NCBI GenBank assembly: GCA_032595685.2
Contig: CP159373.1
Span: 331,001 to 395,000 of the forward strand
Source: Candidatus Electrothrix aestuarii
GTDB lineage: Bacteria; Desulfobacterota; Desulfobulbia; Desulfobulbales; Desulfobulbaceae
DNA length: 64,000 bases
Reading direction: 5' to 3'
Shown: positions 1-8,074 of the stretch, piece after piece
Position numbering within the stretch: the stretch's first letter is position 1
How the letters are laid out: each line of letters opens with the position of its first letter
The notes under the pieces: model-generated
What the model was told of the DNA's origin: nothing
The model's input: the letters and a program-made list of their open reading frames with translations, nothing else
Database searches by the model: none
Program-made: the position numbers and the translations under genes

Positions 1-137
1 TGCTTATCGGTATCTGCTTCCTTATAACTGGAGATCAAAATATTTTTCTTTATAAAAGACAGATCCAGTGCAATTAGTGAGTAAACAACGAGATCGGCTC
101 TATGCCGATAGTGTGAAGAAAAAGGAGGAGTAACAAT

Positions 138-464
138 ATGACTCTAAGAATATTATTATTGGGAGGGCTGCTCTTGGCCCTGCCATGTCTGGCAAATGCG
201 AAAAGTGTCTTTATTGATCATGATTACAGCGTTGACTGCGAGACTCTTAATACAACGGAATGCACCGTGAAATCAAACAAAGCAATAAAGTCTGTTCGGG
301 TGGAACTTTTGTCTCGCCAAGGTCACAATCGGAGCGGTTTTGTGAAAAAGGAGTACGAAGGATGCCCGACAGAAGTATCTGTCGGTTTTGATGCGTCGCC
401 TAAGGCAAAGCTCTTTATTCAAACATGTGATGGCAGTAGTGGGGTTAAGGTCATTGGGTTGTGA
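138..464 (+). CDS. Small secreted protein of unknown function
   Basis: A 108-residue protein whose first ~21 residues form a clear Sec signal peptide: basic start, Leu-rich core, Ala-Asn-Ala cleavage region. The mature part is short, with four cysteines that could form two disulfides, so a periplasmic or secreted location is likely. The start is fixed by a strong ribosome-binding site (AAAGGAGGAG) seven bases upstream. A rho-independent terminator follows, so it appears to be a single-gene unit. I recognise no family. GC content is closer to the core genome than that of the AT-rich genes that follow. Confidence 0.7.
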   Translation: MTLRILLLGGLLLALPCLANAKSVFIDHDYSVDCETLNTTECTVKSNKAIKSVRVELLSRQGHNRSGFVKKEYEGCPTEVSVGFDASPKAKLFIQTCDGSSGVKVIGL

Positions 465-512
465 TCACCATATGTAGACCCCCATAACAAGACGAGGAGT
501 TTTCGTTCGTTG

Positions 513-547
513 ACCGGGTACACGCTGAGCGCGTTACCCGGTTTTTT
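513..547 (+). terminator. Rho-independent terminator after the small secreted protein
   Basis: ACCGGGTA pairs with TACCCGGT, extended inside by an ACGC/GCGT stem, and is followed directly by a T6 run. It ends the gene at 138-464. Confidence 0.8.
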
Positions 548-823
548 ATTAGCCGGAACATGAGATTAGAATCAGCTCCCCTACACTGTAACCCGTATGG
601 TTGCGCTGTTTGAAAATGTCACGTGACACCAGAGTCAGTAGATTTCCCGTTACTGTTTACGGCGTGAGAGGCCGTAAAAAATGACCACTCCAGGCAATAA
701 GAGACCATTTTAAACGGTTTTAAACGGTCTGAGTCGCACCAGTTGCACAAAACCGGCCCCCTTACGGCCCTCCAAACCGGTTTTTCGGCCATTTTCCCAT
801 TTTTGGCCTTTATGAACGCCGTC
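548..823. other. Intergenic stretch without a recognisable gene
   Basis: I see no convincing coding sequence or RNA gene here. It contains short repeated runs around 709-732 (two copies of TTTTAAACGGT) and GC-rich palindromic patches near 750-795. It leads directly into the inverted-repeat element at 832. Confidence 0.4.
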
Positions 824-1021
824 ATTTTTTAGGCATGCTTCATATACCCCGAAAAGTAGTTGACACTTTCCGCAAGAATTGTGCCAAGCTATCGGGACAG
901 GACAAGCCTAATAGTATCGCAACAGTTTAACTTTACAGGTGTTGTAATAGATTTCTCGTCTTGGATGAGGCACGACTCATCCAGAAAGTGTCAACCGGCA
1001 TATGAAGCATGCCATTTTTTA
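824..1021. mobile_element. MITE-like inverted-repeat element with 8-bp target duplication
   Basis: The ends at 832-870 and 984-1013 are inverted copies: outer arm GGCATGCTTCATAT against ATATGAAGCATGCC, inner arm GTTGACACTTTC against GAAAGTGTCAAC. The left arm has about nine extra bases between the two blocks. The 182-bp element is flanked on both sides by the identical octamer ATTTTTTA (824-831 and 1014-1021), as expected for a target-site duplication. It has no transposase gene. Inside is a small hairpin (TGGATGAG/CTCATCCA, about 963-983). It is probably a non-autonomous relic mobilised in trans. Confidence 0.75.
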
Positions 1022-1157
1022 TGGCAATGCTATTTTTACCTTGACGACATTGATATCATTTTTTATACCTTACTTTGCAAAAAGTTCATATATTTAGACT
1101 AAGCATCTTTTGCCTCTAATCATTTATTTATTAACTTTACACATAGCGAGGTTTTAC

Positions 1158-1538
1158 ATGCGAACGGCAAAAACATTTACCTTATTAATTATATTAACCT
1201 TTACCCACTCTATAAATTTAGCAAATGCTGATGAATTACCCACTCAAGACACTTTGTCTGCTATAGGACAATTTGCTGATACAATATGTACAAAGGTGCC
1301 GTTAGCAGGAGCAGATCAAAGCATAGAGCTATCTGGAGAGGTAAAAGCTGAGTTAAAAGCATTTTTCAAAAAAATAGGAGATGCTGGCGTTAAAGGGCAA
1401 GGAAAACTTAATGCTGCAAGTTGGGAAGGACTCCTACAAAAGGATCTTACTGATATTATATCAAAAAACATGGACTGCCGATTACAGCTAGCTGAAAAAA
1501 TGATTGATCGATTATTTTCTACTCCAAAAAAAAAATAG
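1158..1538 (+). CDS. Exported protein of unknown function; reading frame breaks in an A10 run
   Basis: Encodes 126 residues from the ATG at 1158, beginning with a signal peptide (about 24 residues, ending Ala-Asn-Ala) and followed by a mainly helical, Lys/Asp-rich domain with two cysteines. An alternative TTG at 1110 would add 16 residues in front of the signal peptide and is less likely. Translation ends at a TAG right after a run of ten A residues (1526-1535). Reading on in the -1 frame continues without a stop to 1804, so the natural product may be about 215 residues. First gene of an AT-rich cluster of exported proteins. I do not recognise the family. Confidence 0.6.
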   Translation: MRTAKTFTLLIILTFTHSINLANADELPTQDTLSAIGQFADTICTKVPLAGADQSIELSGEVKAELKAFFKKIGDAGVKGQGKLNAASWEGLLQKDLTDIISKNMDCRLQLAEKMIDRLFSTPKKK

Positions 1539-1615
1539 ATTCTAACTTCAACAGAAGTAATCATAAAAAAAATAACAAAAGATATTCAAAGGTTGATTTA
1601 GTATTACCTTTAAAT

Positions 1616-1804
1616 ATGCTAGGAGCTCACATCTTGGTTGATAACCAACTTGCTCCTATCATTGAGAGGACCCCTTTAATAGTAACGTTGCAAGTTCCAT
1701 ATAAAGAGCATCCTATAAAAATTACAGCAAAAAAGGATAATCTAGAGTGCAGCACTCAACAAATCTTACCTAACCATAGAATAAGAATACAAATCTGCCA
1801 ATAA
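1616..1804 (+). CDS. Probable C-terminal continuation of the 1158 gene (out of frame)
   Basis: This frame encodes a 62-residue beta-rich segment from its first ATG, but the open frame extends upstream to the A10 run at 1526-1535. No ribosome-binding site precedes the ATG. The simplest reading is that it is the C-terminal domain of the protein beginning at 1158. It would be joined by a one-base slip in the A run, either a real mutation, transcriptional slippage or a homopolymer sequencing error. As an independent gene it is weakly supported. Confidence 0.4.
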   Translation: MLGAHILVDNQLAPIIERTPLIVTLQVPYKEHPIKITAKKDNLECSTQQILPNHRIRIQICQ

Positions 1805-1819
1805 TCCAATTTACATATA

Positions 1820-2866
1820 ATGAAAAACAAACTGCTACTATGTATTCTGACCAATATTTTTCTAGTAGTATTAAACTCTTTCTCTAATCAACTATTGGCT
1901 GATGATTTGCTAGGAGTGTACGTATGGAAATTCAATGCACCAGATGATTGGTCACTAGCAGATGTAGAGAGATTTCGAGATGATTTCAGAAGAAACTTGG
2001 TCAAAAAAGGTAGTGAATCTAATTCATTTACGGTTACAGAGCGCCCTGATATTGACAAACTCTTAAGCCAAAGGGATATGGAGATAAAAATAAGAGAGAT
2101 GAATGATGTCCCGATGGGAGATATTGAGACTCTTAAAACACGAGGTGCGCGATCGGTAGTCTTTGGAAAAATAGACAATGATGTTAAAGGGGGAGAAATA
2201 AACATTTCTGTTATTTGGCAACTTTTTGATTCAACAGTTTTAGCATATGAGGCAGTTCAAATGCTACCTAACCAACGCTATACTGGATCAATTAGACGAG
2301 AAAAAATGCATGAATTATCAGAAAAAATAAGTAATTTATTTTTGAGCAATTTAAATTTAATTGCAAATCAAGATACAACACAGAGCGATAAACAAATAAA
2401 GTGTGTTCGTATACTAGATACGATAGATGAAAAGAAAAAAGAATACGATTATCTTTCAAGTATTGAAGATGGTAGTAATAAACTTGAAATAAATAAAAAA
2501 ATCATTCCCCTTTTAGATGTAATCATTGTTAATTACAGATTATTGGAAACATGCCCAGGTCAAATAACCGATGATAGGAAAAAACATAAATTAGTTATTC
2601 AGAAATACTCAGATGAACTTACAAACCGAAAGTTAGCTCAGCTGAATATCCCTTTATTGAAGAAGTATGAAAGACTTGCCTTAAGTCTTAAGGATACGTA
2701 TAAAAACTCTTCAAGAAGAATAACTATTAAAAAAATTATTCGTAATTTAAACAAGGTAAAAGAAAATTACAGTTTGCATCATGATAAATTTCATGGTTTC
2801 ATAGAAAATCTTGATCGTGTAATTTTTAAATATGAAGACGAATTATCGGAGCTAACAACTCCATAA
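1820..2866 (+). CDS. Periplasmic CsgG/FlgO-like domain protein with helical C-terminus
   Basis: 348 residues. The first ~28 form a signal peptide (cleavage around Leu-Ala-Asp). Residues ~30-175 show the pattern of the CsgG/FlgO/LpoB fold: a start strand, a long helix, a 'TVTERPDIDKLL' segment like the usual 'vveR..ld.ll', then a 'GARSVVFGKI' strand and a strand describing a variable ('SVIWQLFDS'). Residues ~190-345 are strongly charged and helical, probably coiled-coil. Family assignment rests on pattern only. It lies between an exported protein and an OmpA-like lipoprotein, suggesting an envelope-associated set. Its TAA stop is supplied by the end of the inverted-repeat element beginning at 2864. 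Confidence 0.65.
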   Translation: MKNKLLLCILTNIFLVVLNSFSNQLLADDLLGVYVWKFNAPDDWSLADVERFRDDFRRNLVKKGSESNSFTVTERPDIDKLLSQRDMEIKIREMNDVPMGDIETLKTRGARSVVFGKIDNDVKGGEINISVIWQLFDSTVLAYEAVQMLPNQRYTGSIRREKMHELSEKISNLFLSNLNLIANQDTTQSDKQIKCVRILDTIDEKKKEYDYLSSIEDGSNKLEINKKIIPLLDVIIVNYRLLETCPGQITDDRKKHKLVIQKYSDELTNRKLAQLNIPLLKKYERLALSLKDTYKNSSRRITIKKIIRNLNKVKENYSLHHDKFHGFIENLDRVIFKYEDELSELTTP

Positions 2867-2967
2867 GTATCCGACTAAATATAATCGACACTCCAGGTTA
2901 GCTGCCGAACCGATTTATCGGCATGTTAGAGCACAAGAAGTATCGATTATTTAAGGGTGACCACTTA
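2864..2967. mobile_element. 104-bp inverted-repeat element, copy 1
   Basis: A 104-bp segment starting TAAGTA and ending CACTTA, with longer imperfect inverted arms (TAATCGACACT against AGTATCGATTA near the ends). A second copy of the same length lies at 4181-4284 with about seven substitutions. No coding capacity. It overlaps the stop codon of the preceding gene, which may have been truncated or extended by the insertion. Confidence 0.7.
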
Positions 2968-2984
2968 ACTACTTACTTAATAAA

Positions 2985-3812
2985 ATGAAAAATAAAATTT
3001 TAATATTATTGGTCATCGCATTTTCATTTTTCACAGGATGTGCCAAAAAAAACAATACCGAATTAAATCTAAGCGAAGTTGAGAGAAATACGACATTAAA
3101 TACTAATCAATCATCGAGAACTCTCGCAGAAAAAATCTTACAAATAGTTAACAGAGATCCATCTAGCCCCTTAGGGGGATTTCTGCCAAAGTTAAAAAAG
3201 ATTACAAAAAAAACTGCTCAGATATTAAATAATGAGGCTCCATATAACAATAATGAAATGTCTGAATACCTATCATATATTGAGCAGGGTGTAATTAATT
3301 CTGAACCAGACCTTGAAAATGTTTTAGAGAATGATGTTTCATTTCCATCCGGAAAATATCATATATCTAATTTAAGTGATAAGAGCAAAGTCGTTCTTAA
3401 AGGTTTTGTACGTGATTCTGTTTTTCCCCTTATAACAAGATATAGAAAAAAACACCCTAACGAACATCTTATAGTTACAATAAAAACAGTCGGTTACGCG
3501 GATTCCAGTCCTCCAGGGGGTAATTTGGCAGCTTTATTAGATGACAAGTTACCAAACCTTTCGAAAAGTATGGTTGAGAGAAGAAAACAGAGAAACAAAG
3601 AATTATCGAGACTTAGAGCTGAAATAATTAACGATTATATACTTCAAGAAATGAATAGCGAGTTACCCCATGCACCACGCATTGAAATTAAAAAAAATAT
3701 CAAAGGGTTAGGAGAGGAGCTCCCCTATAACGAAATAAATTATAGAGAAAGAGATGATAGAAGAAGAATATGCAAAGCATACGTTACTGTTTTAAAAAAA
3801 AATAATTTCTAG
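2985..3812 (+). CDS. OmpA-like peptidoglycan-binding lipoprotein
   Basis: 275 residues. The start has a lipoprotein signal peptide with a lipobox ending in Cys (FFTGC, Cys at about residue 19), so the product is probably a lipid-anchored envelope protein. Residues ~115-270 fit a divergent OmpA/MotB C-terminal domain: 'FPSGKYHIS' first strand, a 'VGYADSS' segment matching the usual G.aD, an 'LSxxRAxxIxxYIL' helix, then 'GLGEELP' and 'RERDDRRR' matching the GxGe..P and R..nRRv motifs. There is an insertion of about 30 residues before the LSxxRA helix. It would tether the envelope to peptidoglycan. AT-rich like its neighbours, suggesting joint acquisition. Confidence 0.7.
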   Translation: MKNKILILLVIAFSFFTGCAKKNNTELNLSEVERNTTLNTNQSSRTLAEKILQIVNRDPSSPLGGFLPKLKKITKKTAQILNNEAPYNNNEMSEYLSYIEQGVINSEPDLENVLENDVSFPSGKYHISNLSDKSKVVLKGFVRDSVFPLITRYRKKHPNEHLIVTIKTVGYADSSPPGGNLAALLDDKLPNLSKSMVERRKQRNKELSRLRAEIINDYILQEMNSELPHAPRIEIKKNIKGLGEELPYNEINYRERDDRRRICKAYVTVLKKNNF

Positions 3813-3814
3813 TT

Positions 3815-3924
3815 CTAGTGCTCAGTCATAGCTAAGTTTTAGGGTTGCTATCTCAAGGTAAACCCCGAAGACTAATCGGGTGCGACATGTTTAGCCCTAA
3901 ATCTTAGACTTTACTAAGCACTAG
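3815..3924. repeat. 110-bp inverted-repeat element
   Basis: The ends CTAGTGCT (3815-3822) and AGCACTAG (3917-3924) are perfect inverted repeats. The match continues inward imperfectly (AGT, CTAAG and TTTAGGG blocks on both arms). A small inner hairpin (CCCGA/TCGGG) sits near 3864-3880. Only one copy is seen. It could be a MITE or act as a terminator for the OmpA-like gene, whose stop codon is only a few bases upstream. Confidence 0.5.
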
Positions 3925-4083
3925 TTATCGCGTGCAATTTCCAAATTAGATAAAGGAGATTTCTTTATTAAACCGGTGACTTTTAACCGTACATATTTTT
4001 CACTTTCTATCGCTTCCTTCAGACCCTGCCGTTGCCAACAACGCCCCTGCGATTCGAATTGTCTTCCCCTTGGTCGGGGTGAC

Positions 4084-4168
4084 GCCTGCTTAACGCAGGC
4101 TGTGTTTGCCCGCCATGCCGGGCAAACACCCAAAAGGCCACCAGCTTCCCAGCTGGTGGCCTTTTCTT
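4084..4168. terminator. Three stacked hairpins, the last a bidirectional terminator
   Basis: Consecutive stems: GCCTGC/GCAGGC (4084-4100), GTTTGCCCG/CGGGCAAAC (about 4104-4127) and AAAGGCCACCAGCT/AGCTGGTGGCCTTTT (about 4133-4165). The last is long, GC-rich and bordered by T-rich sequence on the plus strand and TTTT on the minus strand. It can end transcripts from the minus-strand mutase operon and from the left. The stretch 3925-4083 holds no gene that I can support. Confidence 0.6.
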
Positions 4169-4180
4169 TCATCTCGCAGC

Positions 4181-4284
4181 TAAGTACCCGACTAAATATA
4201 ATCGACACTCCAGGTTAGCTACCGAACCGATTTATCAGCATGTTAGAGTACAAGAAGTGTCGATTATTTAAGGATGACTACTTA
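4181..4284. mobile_element. 104-bp inverted-repeat element, copy 2
   Basis: Same length as and about 93% identical to the copy at 2864-2967. The ends TAAGTA and TACTTA are perfect six-base inverted repeats here. It sits directly downstream of the mutase gene stop codon. Confidence 0.7.
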
Positions 4285-4298
4285 ACCGAAAAAAAAGC

Positions 4299-5957
4299 CT
4301 ACCACGCCCTTCCCCGATACTCCCCAAATACCCCGCGCAGCACACCACAAATCTCACCCAACGAGCAATAAGCCCGTACTGCACCCAGCACAGGTTCCAT
4401 GAGATCAGCCCCTTCTGTTTGAGCAGCTTTCTCCAACGCCGTAAGACAACCCGCAACCTCATTTGCATCCCGCCCGGCTTTGACCTGCGCCAATTGCCGC
4501 ACCTGCTCATCCTCAACTGCCGGATCAACCCGCAGGAGGGGAACATCACTTTTTTCCTCGGTCTGGAAGGCATTGACCCCAACGATGATGCGTTCCTTGG
4601 TTTCTATCTCTTTTTGGTACTGATAGGCAGCATCCTCAATCTGACCAGCAATGAAGCCATTCTCGATACAGGCCACGACCCCACCAAATTCATCCACCCG
4701 ATCAATCAGCTCCAGAGCCTCCTGTTCCACCGCATCGGTGAGTTGCTCCACATACCAGGAACCTGCCAGAGGATCAACCGTATCTGCTACTCCAGACTCA
4801 TGAGCAATAACCTGCTGAGTACGCAAAGCCGTGCGCACGGAATCTTCTGTGGGCAGAGAAAGCGCCTCATCACGGGAATTGGTATGCAAAGACTGAGTAC
4901 CACCAAGCACTGCGGCTAAGGCCTGCAAGGTCACCCGTACAATATTATTATCTACCTGCTGGGCGGTCAGGCTACTGCCAGCGGTCTGGGTATGAAAACG
5001 GAGCATCATAGAGGAGGGTTTGCTCGCCTGGAAACGCTCCTTCATGAGCCGAGCCCAAAGCCGCCGGGCCGCCCGGAACTTGGCAACCTCTTCCAGTAGA
5101 TTAGAGGAGGCATTAAAGAAGAATGCCAAACGAGGGGCAAAATCATCCAGGGCAAGACCTGCATCCAAGGCCGTCTGCACATAGGTCAGGCCGTTGGCAA
5201 GGGTGAAGGCCACTTCCTGGGCAGCGGTTGAGCCAGCCTCACGAATATGATAACCGGAAATAGAGATGGTATTAAACTTCGGGGCATGAGTTGAACACCA
5301 TTGGAAAATATTGGTGATCAAACGCAAGGAAGGACGAGGCGGGAAAATATAGGTTCCCCGGGCCACGTACTCTTTCAGGATGTCGTTCTGAATGGTTCCC
5401 CGTAGCTGATCAGCACTGACACCTTGTTTCTCCGCCACCACGATGTACATCGCCAGCAAGACCATAGCAGGCGAGTTGATGGTCATGGAGGTGGAAATTT
5501 TATCCAACGGGATGCTGTCAAAAAGAACTTCCATATCCGCCAAGGTATCAATAGCAACCCCCACCTTGCCGACCTCACCCAATGCCATCGGATGATCCGA
5601 ATCATAGCCGATCTGAGTCGGGAGATCAAAGGCCACGGACAGGCCAGTCTGCCCCTGATCCAAGAGATATCGGTAGCGCTCATTGGAGGCGGCAGCCGTG
5701 GAGAAGCCCGCATATTGACGCATGGTCCAAAAGCGTCCCCGATACATGGTGGGTTGCACCCCGCGTGTATAGGGATAGCGACCCGGAAAACCGAGCTTGT
5801 CCTGGTACTCCTGGTCAACCTCCTCGGGCAGTGCAAGCCGCTCCACCTTTCGCCCACCGTGGCAGCTGAATTCCTCTTTGCGTTCTGGAAAACGGGCCAA
5901 AGATTTAGCCAGTTCATTCTCCTGCCAGTCCTTCAGGGGCGAATCCTGCTCGCTCAT
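4299..5957 (-). CDS. Methylmalonyl-CoA mutase, large (substrate-binding) subunit
   Basis: A 552-residue stand-alone mutase TIM-barrel subunit without a B12 domain. Together with the small subunit at 6905-7315 it should interconvert succinyl-CoA and methylmalonyl-CoA by an adenosylcobalamin radical rearrangement in the cytoplasm (propionate/odd-chain pathway). Recognisable family blocks: '[15 protein letters not shown]' (about 80-95), '[19 protein letters not shown]', '[21 protein letters not shown]' and 'SISISGYH-REAG'. The Arg after KEYVA corresponds to the CoA-substrate-binding Arg of methylmalonyl-type enzymes, favouring mutase over isobutyryl-CoA mutase. Last gene of a minus-strand operon, after LEA lipoprotein, small subunit and MeaB. 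Confidence 0.93.
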   Translation of the reverse strand: MSEQDSPLKDWQENELAKSLARFPERKEEFSCHGGRKVERLALPEEVDQEYQDKLGFPGRYPYTRGVQPTMYRGRFWTMRQYAGFSTAAASNERYRYLLDQGQTGLSVAFDLPTQIGYDSDHPMALGEVGKVGVAIDTLADMEVLFDSIPLDKISTSMTINSPAMVLLAMYIVVAEKQGVSADQLRGTIQNDILKEYVARGTYIFPPRPSLRLITNIFQWCSTHAPKFNTISISGYHIREAGSTAAQEVAFTLANGLTYVQTALDAGLALDDFAPRLAFFFNASSNLLEEVAKFRAARRLWARLMKERFQASKPSSMMLRFHTQTAGSSLTAQQVDNNIVRVTLQALAAVLGGTQSLHTNSRDEALSLPTEDSVRTALRTQQVIAHESGVADTVDPLAGSWYVEQLTDAVEQEALELIDRVDEFGGVVACIENGFIAGQIEDAAYQYQKEIETKERIIVGVNAFQTEEKSDVPLLRVDPAVEDEQVRQLAQVKAGRDANEVAGCLTALEKAAQTEGADLMEPVLGAVRAYCSLGEICGVLRGVFGEYRGRAW

Positions 5958-5993
5958 ATCGTCTATCCTTTTTCTTGAAATATTGACAAGCTC

Positions 5994-6902
5994 TCAACCA
6001 GGGATGCGCAAAACACGCTCCAGCAAACTCTCAGCCGCCACACCAGGATCTATATCAGCTGGAGGCTGTTTATGAAGGAGGTCTGCAAGACGCTCTCTAA
6101 GCAAATCCAGGCAACGATCCACAGTTTCCTTATCCCGAGATCGCTGTCGACGTTGAGTTAACTTTCCATCCTCACGAAACCCTGTTTCCAAGGCCAGAAT
6201 CCGATCAAAGAGTTCCGCTATCCCCTTATTCTCCGCAGCCACGGTTTCCAGAACACGATCGGACTCGGCAGCCTCACGCCCTAAATCAAACTTCAGCTTA
6301 CTTGCCCCAGGCATATCGGCCTTATTGATGACCAGTAAGTCAACAACTTCCAGAATTCCGGCCTTCATGGCCTGAATTTCATCACCAAAGCCAGGGGCCA
6401 GCACCAAGACTGTCATATCGGCCAAGGAGGCTATATCCATTTCAGACTGCCCTATACCCACCGTCTCGACCAAAACTACCCGACAGCCTGATGCCGCCAT
6501 AATCCGCATCGTTGCTCCGGCGGCTGAGCAGAGTCCTCCCAGTCTTCCCCTGGTTGCCATTGAGCGCACTACCACATCACGATCCAGAGCATGATTCATC
6601 ATCCGAATCCGGTCGCCCAACAAAGCTCCGTGGGTTAAGGGTGAAGAAGGGTCAACAGCAATAACACCAACCCGAATATCGCGTTGCCGGAGCTGCTGCA
6701 CCAAAGCGGAGGTTAAGGTAGATTTTCCCGCCCCAGGAGGACCGGTAATGCCCACCGTCAGGACCTTGTCCAGGCGTTGCTGATCCAGAGCCTGCATAAT
6801 CTGTTGCGCATTTTCTTCCTGATCTTCGACAAGAGAAATAGCACGGGCCACGCTCCGGGGATCCCCCTGGTGAACTTGCTCAAGAAGTTGCTCAGCAGAC
6901 AC
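5994..6902 (-). CDS. meaB: MeaB/ArgK-type GTPase, mutase chaperone
   Basis: 302-residue G3E-family GTPase. The Walker A loop 'GPPGAGKST' is at about residues 54-62, with 'DPSSPLTHGALLGDR' (switch region typical of MeaB), 'ETVGIGQSE' and the base-specificity motif 'NKAD'. MeaB proteins gate cobalamin delivery to methylmalonyl-CoA mutase and protect the enzyme from inactivation. Its position between the two mutase subunits, with only two bases from the small-subunit gene, supports that partner. Cytoplasmic. Length is normal for the family. Confidence 0.93.
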   Translation of the reverse strand: MSAEQLLEQVHQGDPRSVARAISLVEDQEENAQQIMQALDQQRLDKVLTVGITGPPGAGKSTLTSALVQQLRQRDIRVGVIAVDPSSPLTHGALLGDRIRMMNHALDRDVVVRSMATRGRLGGLCSAAGATMRIMAASGCRVVLVETVGIGQSEMDIASLADMTVLVLAPGFGDEIQAMKAGILEVVDLLVINKADMPGASKLKFDLGREAAESDRVLETVAAENKGIAELFDRILALETGFREDGKLTQRRQRSRDKETVDRCLDLLRERLADLLHKQPPADIDPGVAAESLLERVLRIPG

Positions 6903-6904
6903 TC

Positions 6905-7315
6905 TTAGTTACGGGTCTGATGTTGCTGTTGACAAGCTGCCGTAAAGGCATCAATGATGGTGGTAAGAGGAGTGCCTGGGGTAAACACAGAGGTAATCCC
7001 AGCCTGATGCAAAGGCGCAATGTCCTCCTCAGGAATGATACCACCACCAAGTACCGGGATATCTCCTGCGTCAGCCTTTTGCAAGGACTCAAGCACTGCC
7101 GGAAAAAGCCGGGCATGGGCACCGGACATGGAGGAAAGACCGACAGCTGCGACATCCTCCTGCACCGCAGAGGAGGCAATCTCATCTGGAGTTCGTCGAA
7201 TACCGGTATAAATCACCTCAAAACCTGCATCCCGTAAAGCACGGGCAATCACCTTTGCTCCCCGATCATGCCCATCCAGACCGGGTTTGGCAATTAGTAC
7301 TCGATACGCTTTCAC
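6905..7315 (-). CDS. Methylmalonyl-CoA mutase, small B12-binding subunit
   Basis: 136-residue stand-alone cobalamin-binding domain. Residues 14-19 are DGHDRG, in which His16 is the lower axial ligand to cobalt. The later 'GLSSMSGAH' and 'GGGIIPEED' blocks match the Rossmann-like B12 fold. Split mutases carry this domain as a separate polypeptide. The gene is first of the three mutase genes (small subunit, MeaB, large subunit) in transcription order and 20 bases from the upstream LEA-type lipoprotein gene. Confidence 0.93.
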   Translation of the reverse strand: MKAYRVLIAKPGLDGHDRGAKVIARALRDAGFEVIYTGIRRTPDEIASSAVQEDVAAVGLSSMSGAHARLFPAVLESLQKADAGDIPVLGGGIIPEEDIAPLHQAGITSVFTPGTPLTTIIDAFTAACQQQHQTRN

Positions 7316-7335
7316 CTTCTCTGCCTCAATATTTA

Positions 7336-7902
7336 TTAGCGATTCAGAACAATCTTTCCAGATACCTGAAAAGGAAAAACTTCCTTTCCATCTTTCCCCA
7401 GGTGAAGCTGTCCAGTTAGTTCATAATTCAGTGGTTCATCAGGTTTATTGCCGTACTGTTGGACATCTTTTTGCAGCATTTCGATAACAGAACCGACAAT
7501 GGCAAATTCAGAAGTATACACCACCACGGGAACAGAGATGGTACCAAAAGGGGGAAGCCCCTGCCGTTCATCACTGAGCCCTGAAGCAAAGGGCTCACCA
7601 TTAATCTTGAGATCACATTTCATACTGCGGATCTCAGTCGCCGTATCATTGGGATTCATCACCCGGACTTTCAAGAGGAAAATTGTTTCCAGAGCCTTTA
7701 TTTCCTGGAGCTCTATATCTGAAAGGGCAATCTTTAGCTCCTCCTTATCCCCCCAAGGTAAGGACTGCATAACCGTGTTTGGACAACCGGCAAGGAGTAG
7801 AGGCAGGCAACAAAGCAGAAGAACCATGAGCCCAGAGGCCCGTCTCGCTCCCGAGGCAGCATCAGACGTAATAATCCGAGATAATTTCATAACGTTTTGC
7901 AA
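7336..7902 (-). CDS. LEA-type-2 domain lipoprotein
   Basis: 188 residues. An N-terminal hydrophobic segment ends in a lipobox (LLAGC, Cys near residue 40), so it is a lipoprotein. The mature region has the single fibronectin-like LEA_2 / water-stress domain: '[34 protein letters not shown]' is the characteristic strand pair around the N-P motif. Function in bacteria is not established. The start could be Met1 or Met5; neither has a strong ribosome-binding site. It lies directly upstream of the mutase genes and may share their transcript without sharing their function. Confidence 0.8.
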   Translation of the reverse strand: MQNVMKLSRIITSDAASGARRASGLMVLLLCCLPLLLAGCPNTVMQSLPWGDKEELKIALSDIELQEIKALETIFLLKVRVMNPNDTATEIRSMKCDLKINGEPFASGLSDERQGLPPFGTISVPVVVYTSEFAIVGSVIEMLQKDVQQYGNKPDEPLNYELTGQLHLGKDGKEVFPFQVSGKIVLNR

Positions 7903-8074
7903 ACAAATATAAGAAAAAATGTGTAGTTTGTATCTCTTTTCCCAGCCTCACTATCCCCCATCAACTGCCGAAGGGAATATGAAAAAAGCTGGTAGAATCA
8001 GAGTAATGGTATTTCAAGAGAATGTCAATCCTCAGGGTGTATTGCCTTTTTCTCAACAAGTACCGTAGCAAACA

